DNA of 64,000 bases from Pseudomonas abietaniphila. GTDB lineage: Bacteria > Pseudomonadota > Gammaproteobacteria > Pseudomonadales > Pseudomonadaceae. The number at the start of each line of letters is the position of its first letter. Position 1 is the stretch's first letter. The stretch is from positions 4,030,001 through 4,094,000 of the forward strand of contig NZ_CP155619.1 in NCBI RefSeq assembly GCF_039697315.1, read 5' to 3'. The position numbers were made by a program, and so were the translations under genes. Below, in pieces: positions 1 through 8,641 of the stretch. The notes under the pieces are model-generated. The model did not search any database. It worked only from the letters and a program-made list of their open reading frames with translations, and was not told the DNA's origin.

Positions 1-1
1 C

Positions 2-742
2 AGCGTGATCACGCTGGGCACGCCGGCCTTCACGATCTGGGAACAGCGTCCCTACCTGGTGCGCTTCAAGAGCTACCAGCCGATCACCGGGCAAGAAGAC
101 TTCATGTACCAGAACACCACGATGTTTCCGCTGCGCTCGACCAGCGGCGACGTCACCCATGTGTGTCTGGTGATCTACGACGTGACGGACGTCGCCACCA
201 ACCGTTTGCAGTTGCAGGCGGCCAACCGTGAACTGCAGAAGTTGTCCAGCACGGATCGGCTGACGGGGCTGTATAACCGAGGGCATTGGGAAGAGGCCCT
301 GCGCCTGGAGTATGCCCGGCATGTTCGCTATGGCACCTCGGCTGCGCTGGTGATGTTCGACATCGATCACTTCAAGCGCGTCAACGACACCTACGGTCAC
401 CAGTGCGGCGACAAGGTGATCCAACGGGTCGCCGATGTGATTCGCGAGCACATTCGCGATTCGGATATTGCCGGGCGCTATGGCGGAGAGGAGTACGCGG
501 TGCTGTTGCCGGACACCGACAAGTATGGCGGTGGCATGTTCGCCGAACGGCTGCGCGTGGCGATCGAGGCTCAGGAAATCATGCACGAAGGCGAGATCAT
601 CCGCTGCACCATCAGCCTGGGCGTCGCTGACATGAACGCGCCCCTGAACGAGCACAAGACCCTGATCGAGCGTGCTGACCAGGCGTTGTATGCGTCGAAA
701 AAGAACGGGCGCAATCAGGTGTCGTTGCACGAGGCGGGGTGA
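2..742 (+). CDS. Diguanylate cyclase, PAS-GGDEF, 5' end outside window
   Basis: Makes cyclic di-GMP from two GTP. The reading frame is open to the left edge, so the true start lies outside; the GTG at position 5 is only the first possible codon. The first ~65 residues resemble the end of a PAS sensor domain, ending in a short linker helix. The GGDEF domain then begins at the STDRLTGLYNR motif. The signature reads GGEEY (nt 482-496) where the family usually has GG(D/E)EF. An RxxD inhibitory-site motif (RDSD) lies five residues before it, as in product-inhibited cyclases. The Phe to Tyr change is uncommon but leaves the metal-binding acid in place, so activity is plausible. The input signal is unknown because the sensor is cut off. 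Confidence 0.9.
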   Translation, partial: SVITLGTPAFTIWEQRPYLVRFKSYQPITGQEDFMYQNTTMFPLRSTSGDVTHVCLVIYDVTDVATNRLQLQAANRELQKLSSTDRLTGLYNRGHWEEALRLEYARHVRYGTSAALVMFDIDHFKRVNDTYGHQCGDKVIQRVADVIREHIRDSDIAGRYGGEEYAVLLPDTDKYGGGMFAERLRVAIEAQEIMHEGEIIRCTISLGVADMNAPLNEHKTLIERADQALYASKKNGRNQVSLHEAG

Positions 743-773
743 AGGGCGGTATTGCCGACGGATGCAGAGTCTG

Positions 774-859
774 TGGGAGTGAGCTTGCTCACGAAGGCGT
801 CGTTTGAGCCGCTGATCAGGCCGGTCGTGCCGCCCTCTTCGTGAGCAAGCTCACTCCCA
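774..859. repeat. REP-type inverted repeat
   Basis: Two near-perfect arms of about 22 bases (774-795 and 838-859, starting TGGGAGTGAGCTTGCTCACG) are separated by about 42 bases. It lies between convergent genes and could also stop transcription from both sides. Similar elements recur through the window. Confidence 0.75.
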
Positions 860-884
860 GAGTGAATGAAAGGTGTCTGCTGCC

Positions 885-1679
885 CTAGGACACTTCCGCA
901 AAATCACTCAGCACGTCATCGCGCAGCGCGATGAATCGTGCGTCGCTGCGGTTGCGCGGGCGGGGCAGGTCGATGTCGACGATGCGTCGAATACGGCCCG
1001 GGTGCGGCTGCATCACGACCACGCGATCACCGAGGTACACCGCCTCATCGACGTCGTGGGTGACGTGGACCATGGTGATTTTTTCCTGCTGCCAGATGTG
1101 TTGCAGCTCCCGTTGCAATCGCGTGCGGGTCAGTGCATCCAGTGCGCCAAAGGGCTCGTCCAGCAGCAAGACGCTGGGCCGGTTCACCAGGCCGCGGGCA
1201 ATCGCCACGCGCTGTGCCATGCCGCCTGAGATCTGATGCGGGTAAGACTCGGTGAAGTCCTGCAGTCCGACGAGGTGAATATGTTCGCGCACCGTCTCGC
1301 GTTTCTGCGCGGGCGTCAGCGGCGCGTTTTTCAGGCCCACGGCGACGTTTTGTTCCACGGTCAGCCACGGAAACAGCCGGTGGTCCTGGAACACGATGCC
1401 GCGCTCAAGCCCCGTGCCCTTGATCGGCTTGTCGTCCAGCAGGATGCGCCCGTCGAACGCTTCATCCAGGCCCAGAATCAGCCGCAGCAGCGTTGACTTG
1501 CCGCAACCGCTGGCGCCGACGATGGTGATGAATTCGCCGGGGGCGATGTCCAGTTGAATGTTATCCAGCACGTGCAGTTGCGTGTCGGTGCTGGCGGCGG
1601 AAAACCGCTTACTGATGTTCTCAAGGCGCAGACCGTTGCCTTGGTGGGTCGGAAGATGAAGCGCTTGGCTGACCGTCAT
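885..1679 (-). CDS. ABC transporter ATPase, sulfonate/sulfate-ester type
   Basis: Energises import of an organosulfur compound, judging by its operon. The frame is open further upstream, but the ATG at 1679 (MTVSQALHL) is preferred because the ABC fold begins just after it, giving 264 residues, normal for SsuB/TauB-type ATPases. Walker A (GASGCGKST), the signature SGGMAQRVAIARG, Walker B (VLLLDEPFGALD) and the switch histidine (VTHDVDEA) are all intact. It is the last gene of a five-gene minus-strand operon, 31 bases after the second permease. The family is shared by nitrate, taurine and sulfonate importers, so the substrate comes from context: the AtsK-like oxygenase at the operon head suggests alkyl sulfate esters. 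Confidence 0.93.
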   Translation of the reverse strand: MTVSQALHLPTHQGNGLRLENISKRFSAASTDTQLHVLDNIQLDIAPGEFITIVGASGCGKSTLLRLILGLDEAFDGRILLDDKPIKGTGLERGIVFQDHRLFPWLTVEQNVAVGLKNAPLTPAQKRETVREHIHLVGLQDFTESYPHQISGGMAQRVAIARGLVNRPSVLLLDEPFGALDALTRTRLQRELQHIWQQEKITMVHVTHDVDEAVYLGDRVVVMQPHPGRIRRIVDIDLPRPRNRSDARFIALRDDVLSDFAEVS

Positions 1680-1710
1680 GGGTAAAGTCCTGAATGAGCA
1701 AAAAGAACAT

Positions 1711-2499
1711 CTAGCGAGGCGTGATGCCGTAAAGCCGCTGCATGCGTCGTTCAAGGCGCCGGGCCAGGACGTTCAGCGCCCAGCCAACCAGCCCGATGAT
1801 GACCATGCCGAACAGCACCAGATCCATCATGAAATGCTCGCTGCCGTCGATCAGCGTGTTGCCGATGCCATCGCCCGAGACGAGCAGGTATTCCGCGCCA
1901 ATGGTCGCGAGCCACGAATACACCAGCGCCAGATAGATCCCGGTGAAGATCGAAGGCAACGCCGCCGGCAGCATCACGCCGATGATGGTTTGCCAGCGAC
2001 TGAAGCCGTACACCTTGGCCACCTCTAGAAAAGCGGGGGGAACGTTGCGCAGTCCATCGCAGGTGTTGACCACCACCGGCACCAGCGCCGCGAGGGACAG
2101 GAACACCACCTTGGCGACATCGCCCAGGCCGAACCAGACCGAGATCAACGGAATCCAGGCGAACAAAGAAATCTGTTTGAAGGTATTGAAACTGGGCCCG
2201 ACCAGCCGCTCGAACAGCCGCGAGAAGCCCAGCAGGCAACCGAGCAACAGGCCGAGTGCTGTGCCGATGAAAAAGCCGCTGAGGTTGCGCGCGAGACTCG
2301 ACGAAATCGCTCGCCAGAACTGCCCGGAAGACACCTGCTCCCAGGCGGTCAGCGCGACCTTTTGCGGCGAAACCAGCAGGCCTGAATCGCTCCATCCCTG
2401 ATTCGCCGCCAGCCACCAGACCGCGACGCCCAGCACCGGGACAACCCAGCCGCGATAGCCTGTGGAGCGAGGCGCTTGAGTGGATGCCAATGAACTCAT
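1711..2499 (-). CDS. ABC transporter permease, SsuC/TauC type (second permease)
   Basis: Inner-membrane channel subunit of 262 residues with about six hydrophobic helices. The conserved cytoplasmic loop that contacts the ATPase is visible as EVAKVYGFSRWQTIIGVMLP around residues 155-175. Its ATG overlaps the stop codon of the preceding permease by four bases (ATGA), so the two are translationally coupled. It differs clearly in sequence from that permease; the channel is therefore probably a heterodimer, whereas the usual taurine and sulfonate systems use one permease as a homodimer. Confidence 0.92.
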   Translation of the reverse strand: MSSLASTQAPRSTGYRGWVVPVLGVAVWWLAANQGWSDSGLLVSPQKVALTAWEQVSSGQFWRAISSSLARNLSGFFIGTALGLLLGCLLGFSRLFERLVGPSFNTFKQISLFAWIPLISVWFGLGDVAKVVFLSLAALVPVVVNTCDGLRNVPPAFLEVAKVYGFSRWQTIIGVMLPAALPSIFTGIYLALVYSWLATIGAEYLLVSGDGIGNTLIDGSEHFMMDLVLFGMVIIGLVGWALNVLARRLERRMQRLYGITPR

Positions 2500-3407
2500 A
2501 CGAGCCTCCCTGGTGTCATCGCCCGACCTTTATTGAGGCGCCGCTCGATGAACTCGAAGCCTCGATCAATCAACAACCCGACCGTGCCCACCACGACCAC
2601 GGCCGCCATCACCAGATCGAGCTGGAACAACTGACGTCCGTAAGCGATCAGGTAGCCAAGGCCTTCGCTGGAGGCCAGCAGCTCAACCACCACCAGCGAC
2701 AGCCAGGCCTTGGTGAACCCCAGGCGCAGCCCGGTGAAGATCGGGGCGACGGCAGAAGGCAGGACGATATCCGTGACGATCTGCCGCTGACTGAACCCAT
2801 AGGCCCGCCCGACTTCCAGCAAGCGCTTGGGCACCTGATGAAAAGCCTGCAGCGTGCACAGCGTGACTGGCACCAGGGCGGCGTGGGCAATCAGTACGTA
2901 CTTCAGCGGCTCGCCGATGCCGAATAACAACAGCGCAAAAGGCATCCAGCCCAATACCGGAATCTGCACCAGTGCGTTGAAGGTGGGGAGCAGATAATCC
3001 TCGATGGTTTTCGACAGCCCCATCGCCAGACCCAATGTCACGCCAAGCCCCGAACCGATCAGGAACCCGACCAACACGCGCTGCAAACTCGCGGACGCGT
3101 TGAGCCACAGATCGCCGGTGCTGATCAGATCGACGAGCGTCTGATACACATACGCAGGTGGCGGAAGCACCTGTTCGGAGAGCCAGCCGCGTTCAGTGCC
3201 CACATACCAAAGGCCGAGCAGCGCCAACGGCAGCAGCCAGGGCAGGGCGCCGTTGAGCGTGCGTGCTCGCCATGCCAAGCGAGGGCGAACGTTGACCGAC
3301 TCCCGTCGAGCAGGGCGGGCGGGGAAGTTAGGCAGGCGTTCGACCGGCGCGAGTGTATTCGCAGGCGCTTGCGATCGGTCGAGTGCTGTAGCGGTGGCTC
3401 TGGCCAT
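2496..3407 (-). CDS. ABC transporter permease, SsuC type (first permease)
   Basis: Inner-membrane permease of 303 residues. The ATG at 3407 (MARATATALDRSQ) lies four bases after the stop of the binding-protein gene and is chosen over an in-frame upstream extension that would run into that gene. A polar N-terminal tail of about 55 residues precedes the first membrane helix; the EAA-type loop reads LLEVGRAYGFSQRQIVTDIVLP. It pairs with the permease encoded just downstream. In Pseudomonas putida the ats locus for aliphatic sulfate esters includes binding-protein, ABC and dioxygenase genes, which this order resembles. Confidence 0.9.
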   Translation of the reverse strand: MARATATALDRSQAPANTLAPVERLPNFPARPARRESVNVRPRLAWRARTLNGALPWLLPLALLGLWYVGTERGWLSEQVLPPPAYVYQTLVDLISTGDLWLNASASLQRVLVGFLIGSGLGVTLGLAMGLSKTIEDYLLPTFNALVQIPVLGWMPFALLLFGIGEPLKYVLIAHAALVPVTLCTLQAFHQVPKRLLEVGRAYGFSQRQIVTDIVLPSAVAPIFTGLRLGFTKAWLSLVVVELLASSEGLGYLIAYGRQLFQLDLVMAAVVVVGTVGLLIDRGFEFIERRLNKGRAMTPGRLV

Positions 3408-3411
3408 GAGG

Positions 3412-4530
3412 TCAGCCTCCGTTGTTGACGGATGTGTTCGAGGACGCGGTCGCCGTGTTGGCGGTCTGCTTGCCGTCCGCGCCGTAAGCCGTCCAGTAGT
3501 GCTCAAGCCCTTTGGACTTCAGTGCGTTCTCCAGGTATTTGGTCTCGAACCAGCCATCAATGGTGACCGGACGACGAATCATTTTTTCTTCCTTGGCCTG
3601 GTCGGCGACCGCCTGATACCGCGAGCGCAGGAAGTCGTCTACCAGCGGCGACGCACTGTCGCGCAAGGCGAGGTGGCCGAAGTCAGCCTTGAGGGATGCG
3701 ACCGGTTCGTTGGTCTTGGCCCATTCGTTGAGCACGGCATCGCGGTTGCCTTCTTCGGATTCCCACTTGGCCGCGTCGACCAGTGTATCGACGACTTTCT
3801 GTACGTTGTCCGGGTGCTCTTTTTCGTAGGCGCCGCGTACGACCAAGGCGCATTGGCGGGTGTAGCGCACCTCGTTTTTCGGGTTGTCGAAGATGATGTC
3901 GATCAAGCCCTGATCGCGAAGCTTGAACAGCTCCCGACCGCCGAATGCAGCATCGACGCCTTTGGAGGCCAGCGCCGCCTGGCTACTGCCGCTGTCCAGA
4001 TTGATGACCTTCAGATCCCGCTCGGTCAGGCCGTGATCCGCCAGCAGGTTGATCGACACCAAGTGGGCGTTGGTGCCGCGGAATACCGCAACCTTCTTGC
4101 CCTTCAGGTCTTCGACGGACTTGATGTCAGAGCCTTTGGGCACCGCCAGATACACGTTGGAGCGAACGCCGATGGCCGCCAGCAACTTGGTGTCCAGGCC
4201 ATTGGCCCGGCCGACCACTTGCGGCAGGTCGCCTTCGTAGGCGAAGTCGAGTTGCTGGTTGGACAGTGCTTCGTTTACTGCAGGCCCGGCGCCCTTGAAG
4301 AAGAACCACTGGATCTCGGTGCCGGTGCCTTCGAAGGCCTTTTCCAGCAGCTGCTGGTTGCGCACGATGCCCAACGGCGAGCCACTGAACGTGACGGGAT
4401 CGCCGCCCCCCGCGCTGGCCACGCCGATGCGCAACACGTCGGCATCGGCCAAGGGCATCATCAGCAGCGCCGCCAGTGCGGTAGCTACGCTTTTTTTGCT
4501 GAATACAGATGTTCGCTTGGCCTTTGCCAT
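3412..4530 (-). CDS. Periplasmic sulfonate/sulfate-ester binding protein (AtsR/SsuA type)
   Basis: Solute-binding component of 372 residues. The N-terminus has a basic stretch (MAKAKRTSVFSKK) and a hydrophobic segment ending near PLADA, as expected for a Sec signal peptide. The mature part has the two-lobe fold typical of SsuA/TauA/NrtA proteins, with FEGTGTEIQWFFFKGAGPAV and GVDAAFGGRELFKLRDQGL segments. The C-terminal 20 residues are an unusual Ala/Thr/Ser/Asn-rich tail ending NNGG. It sits 36 bases after the oxygenase gene and four bases before the first permease. The likely ligand is an alkyl sulfate or sulfonate; the exact compound cannot be read from sequence. Confidence 0.9.
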   Translation of the reverse strand: MAKAKRTSVFSKKSVATALAALLMMPLADADVLRIGVASAGGGDPVTFSGSPLGIVRNQQLLEKAFEGTGTEIQWFFFKGAGPAVNEALSNQQLDFAYEGDLPQVVGRANGLDTKLLAAIGVRSNVYLAVPKGSDIKSVEDLKGKKVAVFRGTNAHLVSINLLADHGLTERDLKVINLDSGSSQAALASKGVDAAFGGRELFKLRDQGLIDIIFDNPKNEVRYTRQCALVVRGAYEKEHPDNVQKVVDTLVDAAKWESEEGNRDAVLNEWAKTNEPVASLKADFGHLALRDSASPLVDDFLRSRYQAVADQAKEEKMIRRPVTIDGWFETKYLENALKSKGLEHYWTAYGADGKQTANTATASSNTSVNNGG

Positions 4531-4566
4531 GACGGTTTCTTCCTTAAAAAGTTGAATGAAGGGCGA

Positions 4567-5478
4567 TCAAGCAGCCAGGTGTTTCTTGTCGGCTTCTGTC
4601 TTGGGCGAGAGGGTTTCAGGTGTGGGTTTGATGGCCTGGCTGGTACGGCCGTCGACGCCCACAGGAATGTCGCCTGCCACCGTGGTGCGACGCACGACGC
4701 GCTCGGCATTGCCGTAGTCATTGATCGCGATGTGCTGCGCGGCGCGGTTGTCCCAGATCACCACGTCGCCTTCGTTCCAGCGCCAACGCACGGTGTTGTC
4801 CAGGTGGGTGATGCGGTCGTGGAACAAGCGGATCAACTGCTTTGAGTCGTTGCTGCTGACGCCTTGAATCTGCTTCACGAAGTGCCCGAGCAACAGGCTG
4901 CGTTCGCCGGTTTCCGGATGAACGCGCACCAGTGGGTGTTCGGTCTCATAGACCTCGGCAGTGAACTGTTCGCGGTAGCGCTTCACGCCAGCATCGCCGG
5001 TGTCCCGTGGAGCGGCATAGTCGTAGAGGTTGGTGTGCAGGGCCCGCAGGCTGTCGGCCAGTACTTTCAGCGGGGTCGGCAGGTCGGCGTAGGCAGAGGC
5101 GGTATTGGCCCAGACGGTGTCGCCGCCGTAGGGTGGAATCACCACGCCGCGCAGGATGGAGATCTTCGGGTAATTGGCGACGAAGGTGACGTCGGTGTGC
5201 CACGAGTTGGCGCGGGTTTCCTTGGCGTCCAGGTGCAGGATCGCGCTGCTCTTGTCTGCCGAACGGACGGTGGGGTGTGGGACCTGATCGCCGAAACGGC
5301 GAGAGAAGCTTTCGTGCTGTTCGTCGTTGAGGAACTGTTCACGGAAGAACAGCACCTTGTGTTTCAGCAGCGCTTGATTGATGAACTCGAAGTCTTGCTC
5401 GGAGATATCACCGGAAAGTCTGATGCCGGTCAACTCGGCACCGATTCTTCCTGCCACGGGTTTGATCTGAATCGCCAT
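4567..5478 (-). CDS. atsK: Alkylsulfatase-type Fe(II)/2-oxoglutarate dioxygenase (AtsK/TauD family)
   Basis: Oxidatively cleaves the C-O bond of alkyl sulfate esters (or, in the TauD relatives, sulfonates), releasing sulfur for growth while using 2-oxoglutarate and oxygen. At 303 residues it matches AtsK (about 300) better than TauD (about 283). The iron triad is visible: His94-Thr-Asp96 in SWHTDVTF and His249 in RAAQHIAIND; the 2-oxoglutarate arginine lies in ERVVRRT around residue 263. First gene of the operon, with an AT-rich leader upstream. Such genes are normally induced by sulfate starvation, which is expected here but not shown by a site I can name. Confidence 0.85.
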   Translation of the reverse strand: MAIQIKPVAGRIGAELTGIRLSGDISEQDFEFINQALLKHKVLFFREQFLNDEQHESFSRRFGDQVPHPTVRSADKSSAILHLDAKETRANSWHTDVTFVANYPKISILRGVVIPPYGGDTVWANTASAYADLPTPLKVLADSLRALHTNLYDYAAPRDTGDAGVKRYREQFTAEVYETEHPLVRVHPETGERSLLLGHFVKQIQGVSSNDSKQLIRLFHDRITHLDNTVRWRWNEGDVVIWDNRAAQHIAINDYGNAERVVRRTTVAGDIPVGVDGRTSQAIKPTPETLSPKTEADKKHLAA

Positions 5479-5820
5479 GTCCTGAGCTCCTGTTCAGGTT
5501 GTTGTGGCTCAGATCATAAAGATATAAATCGGCTCTCCGCTAATCACCTTTTGTCATAAATATAGAAGGAGAGTTTATGCGTGGTATTTATGAAGATAAC
5601 CGTATTTCATAAGCATATTTCTAAATGAGTATTTGGCAATGTCTGCGGGGGGATTAAAACTGTGTAAGCGAATCCATTCGCGAGGCGCTTTTGCAGTCGA
5701 CATATTTGCGTCTTCTGAAATGCCCATCGCGAATGAATTCGCACACAGGTAGCGGCGTGCCGAATATCGCCACCGCCGTCAGGCGGACGGGGACAGAAAT
5801 CAAATGCCGTTAGAAGTGAT
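5479..5820. other. Intergenic leader with REP-like inverted repeat
   Basis: AT-rich promoter region of the atsK operon (5479-5640), followed by an inverted repeat with arms at about 5661-5683 and 5727-5747 around the GCGAATNNATTCGC core. A 78-codon frame across 5607-5843 has no ribosome site and overlaps the next gene, so I do not call it. No further gene is seen. Confidence 0.6.
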
Positions 5821-6597
5821 TCAGGTTTGAGGCACATCTTCATGCGCCGGTTGCCCCTTCACAGTGCCCAGCGACTTCCTCAACCTGCTCGCCAGCGAAC
5901 TGCTGCCATGCACGTTGTGGTAGTGGAACACCGCGGTGGCGCGCAGGGCGTTTTCGGATACCGGCAGGTTGGTGTGCAGTGAACGATAACCCCAGAACAA
6001 GTACAGATGCCCAGGCTGCATGGCGATGCGCGTGAAGGTTTGGCCGTTGTTGGCGAACCGCCTTTTCAGGTAGCGCTGCACCCACCTGTTGTCCACCAGC
6101 AGCTTGTCCACCAGGTTACGGGCATAACTGCGTCTGACGGGACGGCGGTTGGGCAGCATCAGCAGATCGCCCCGTTCGCCGCCGTCAGGCATGCACACCG
6201 GCATGATTGTGGTCAGCACAAACGAGTCATAGTGGAAGATCAGCGACTCCTTGCGACCACCGTCGCCCGTCAGGCAACGAAGGGTCTGGGTGAGGTTTGT
6301 GTCGCTTGAGCGTTCGCCCGTGGCGCCTTCCGTAATGCGGCGGCAGAGGTCGATGAAATCCCGTGAGCCGCCCCAATCGTAAAGTGGCGTGCCTTTTACG
6401 GCCTGACGGCCGGAGAGGGCGACATAGTCATTGCCAGCGGCGGCCACGGTCTCGGTGACCAGATCCTGCAGATCCTTGAGTTGGGCCGCACTGGCCCAGT
6501 CCGGCAAGACAGCGTATCCGTCACTGTCGATGGCCTTGATCAGGCTCTCGATTTGAGCATCCGAAAAAGTCGAGTAAGGCATCGGGTGTAACCTCAT
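5821..6597 (-). CDS. Predicted Fe(II)/2-oxoglutarate dioxygenase, phytanoyl-CoA hydroxylase-like
   Basis: A 258-residue protein with a plausible non-haem iron triad: His122-Tyr-Asp124 (FHYDSF) and His208 (SLHTNLP), then Arg219 (ALRATAVFHY) for 2-oxoglutarate. This spacing fits the PhyH-like double-stranded beta-helix family. The start has a good ribosome site (AAGGAG seven bases before ATG). It is monocistronic, with a 342-base gap to atsK. Substrate unknown; family members hydroxylate lipids, amino acids or secondary metabolites. Its position beside another dioxygenase gene may be chance, because the two share no close similarity. Confidence 0.6.
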   Translation of the reverse strand: MRLHPMPYSTFSDAQIESLIKAIDSDGYAVLPDWASAAQLKDLQDLVTETVAAAGNDYVALSGRQAVKGTPLYDWGGSRDFIDLCRRITEGATGERSSDTNLTQTLRCLTGDGGRKESLIFHYDSFVLTTIMPVCMPDGGERGDLLMLPNRRPVRRSYARNLVDKLLVDNRWVQRYLKRRFANNGQTFTRIAMQPGHLYLFWGYRSLHTNLPVSENALRATAVFHYHNVHGSSSLASRLRKSLGTVKGQPAHEDVPQT

Positions 6598-6862
6598 GAC
6601 GTACTCCTTGAAGGTTGAAAGCCCTCGGACTACTGCCTGAGATGTACCGTTTCAGCCGGGCGAAGCGAGAGCCTAGCACCTAGCACAGCTTTAGCTATTC
6701 GCTTCGAAAAAATATTTCAAATTATGTATTTTCGAGCCGGAAAGGCGGATTTTGTGTCCATTTTTGAAACAGATCGACGCAGGACGGCTGTTCTATGGTG
6801 TTTAAAAAGTGTAAGGGTTTTGTGTCACTTTCTATTTCCAGCGTTGCCTGATAGATGTCGGC

Positions 6863-7750
6863 TCAGGGTTTGAACAACGGTTCTTCCAGACCTCGTACAC
6901 CGGGCTGCAAGGCAAAGACACCGCCAGCCAAGGGCTGATCGCTGAGGTCACCGCCAGGACGGATCGAGGTGACGAAGAGCGTTCCCAGATCCCGTCCGCC
7001 AAACGCACACATCGAGGGCTTTTTGACCGGCACGGCCAGCGAGCGGTCGAGTTTTCCTTCGGGCGTGAAGCGATGAATCAGGCCTTCGTCGTTGCCGCAA
7101 ATCCAGTAGCAGCCATCGGCGTCGACGGCCGCGCCATCCGGTCGCCCCGGGTACTGATTCATGTCGACGAAGAGGCGACGATTGTGGGGCGTGCCGGTGT
7201 CGATGTCGTAATCGAATGCCCAGATCTTCTGCACGGATGGATGCGAGTCCGAGAGGTACATGATCGTGCCGTCAGGGCTGAAGCCCAGGCCGTTGGGTAC
7301 GATCATGTCGGTGACGTGAGCCTCGAGTGGCGCAGTCTGGCCGCCCTCGTAGCGGTACAGCGAACCCACGACAGACGCTTCACCCATGTCCATGAACATC
7401 GTCCCGGCCCAGAATCGACCCTGGCGATCGCAACGGCCGTCGTTGAAGCGCATGTGGGCGCGAGGATGCTCGACGTTGACTCGCAACGCCGACGCGAGCG
7501 TGCCATCGTCCTGAGGGCGAATGCGGTAGAGACCGTCCTCCATGCCGGCCAGCCAACTGCCGTCGCCGCAACTCGCAATACACGCCAGCATCTGCGGCGC
7601 TTCCCAGCTCTGCGCGCGATTATCCAGCGGGCTCCAGCGATGCAGCCGACGCGCGGGGATATCCACCCAGTACAGCGCCTGCTCCTGTGCATTCCAGACC
7701 GGGCACTCACCCGTGGCGTTACGGGCGTCGAGGATCAACTCAGCCTGCAT
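6863..7750 (-). CDS. uxuL: SMP-30/gluconolactonase-family aldarolactonase (UxuL-like)
   Basis: Hydrolyses the aldaro-1,5-lactone made by uronate dehydrogenase to galactarate or glucarate, by analogy with UxuL of P. syringae. The six-bladed propeller shows the family metal ligands: Glu in GECPVW, Asn in VPNGLGFSPDG and Asp in RPDGAAVD. Two in-frame ATGs exist. An AAGGA at 7760-7764 abuts the first (7759) but sits nine bases before the second (7750), so the second is preferred, giving 295 residues. It lies 66 bases after udh on the same strand, which fixes the likely pathway. The aldarate dehydratases that would follow are not in the window. Confidence 0.82.
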   Translation of the reverse strand: MQAELILDARNATGECPVWNAQEQALYWVDIPARRLHRWSPLDNRAQSWEAPQMLACIASCGDGSWLAGMEDGLYRIRPQDDGTLASALRVNVEHPRAHMRFNDGRCDRQGRFWAGTMFMDMGEASVVGSLYRYEGGQTAPLEAHVTDMIVPNGLGFSPDGTIMYLSDSHPSVQKIWAFDYDIDTGTPHNRRLFVDMNQYPGRPDGAAVDADGCYWICGNDEGLIHRFTPEGKLDRSLAVPVKKPSMCAFGGRDLGTLFVTSIRPGGDLSDQPLAGGVFALQPGVRGLEEPLFKP

Positions 7751-7816
7751 GACGTTCATTCCTTGGCGTGGGTTCAGGAAGGTCGCCCGTGCAGGCGACC
7801 CTTTTGGCTCGGCGAC

Positions 7817-8641
7817 TCAGTTGTCGCCAAACGGACCTGAGGCGACGAATGCGCCGCCCTGATAGACCATCGCCGGGTCGTCTGCCGCTGGCATCGGCTG
7901 GGTTTCGACCTTGGCGCGGAACTGTTCGGAGCTGTCTTTGGGCGCATAGCCCAGATGGCTGGCCAGGCGGTTGTCCCACCAGACTTTCGCGTTGTCCGAC
8001 GCGCCGTACACCACGGTATGACCGACGTTGGGCGTGAACAGACCGCGCTCGATCAATTGGGTCAAGTCGTCGTAGCTCAACCAACTGCTGAGCATGCGGC
8101 GGTTCTGCGCTTCCGGGAACGAGGAGCCGATACGGATGCTCACGGTCTCGATACCGTAGCGATCGAAGTAGAAACTGGCCATGTCCTCGCCATACGACTT
8201 CGACAGGCCGTAGTAACTGTCCGGACGGCGTACGGCGCTGGCGTCGATGGTTTCGTCCTGGCGATAGAAGCCGATCACATGGTTCGAGCTGGCGAAGATC
8301 ACCCGCTTCACGCCATGACGACGTGCCGCTTCGTAGATGTGGAAAATGCCGCAGATGTTCGGGCCAAGGATTTCCTCGAAAGAGCGCTCAACCGAGACGC
8401 CACCAAAGTGCACGATGGCGTCCACGCCTTCGACGAGTTGGTGAACGGCCTGTTTGTCGGCGAGATCGCAGACCTGAACTTCTTCGTAGGGACCAGTAGC
8501 AGGGGCCATCTCGGCAATGTCGGAAAGGCGCAGCACCTTGGCAAACGGACGAAGGCTTTCGCGCAGCACTTTGCCAAGCCCGCCAGCGGCACCTGTCAGC
8601 AGAATGCGGTTGAAAGGAGCCTGGGCAGAAGATTGAGTCAT
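7817..8641 (-). CDS. udh: Uronate dehydrogenase
   Basis: NAD-dependent oxidation of D-galacturonate or D-glucuronate to the aldarolactone, the first step of the oxidative uronate pathway. The 274-residue protein starts at the ATG at 8641 (MTQSSAQAPFNR). It has the short-chain dehydrogenase nucleotide motif TGAAGGLG and the catalytic YYGLSK (Tyr/Lys), and much of it, including FASSNHVIGFY and the end YQGGAFVASGPFGDN, matches my recollection of the characterised P. syringae enzyme. It forms an operon with the lactonase gene and is divergent from the sugar ABC importer across 219 bases. Confidence 0.95.
   Translation of the reverse strand: MTQSSAQAPFNRILLTGAAGGLGKVLRESLRPFAKVLRLSDIAEMAPATGPYEEVQVCDLADKQAVHQLVEGVDAIVHFGGVSVERSFEEILGPNICGIFHIYEAARRHGVKRVIFASSNHVIGFYRQDETIDASAVRRPDSYYGLSKSYGEDMASFYFDRYGIETVSIRIGSSFPEAQNRRMLSSWLSYDDLTQLIERGLFTPNVGHTVVYGASDNAKVWWDNRLASHLGYAPKDSSEQFRAKVETQPMPAADDPAMVYQGGAFVASGPFGDN

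Noticed and set aside
3196..4845. Long plus-strand open frame (549 codons) across the permease, binding-protein and atsK genes
   Set aside because: It lies antisense to well-supported genes with signal peptide and motifs, and its own translation shows no domain; high GC makes such frames common.
5607..5843. 78-codon minus-strand frame between atsK and the second dioxygenase gene
   Set aside because: It runs through a REP-type inverted repeat and overlaps the end of the dioxygenase gene without a start signal.
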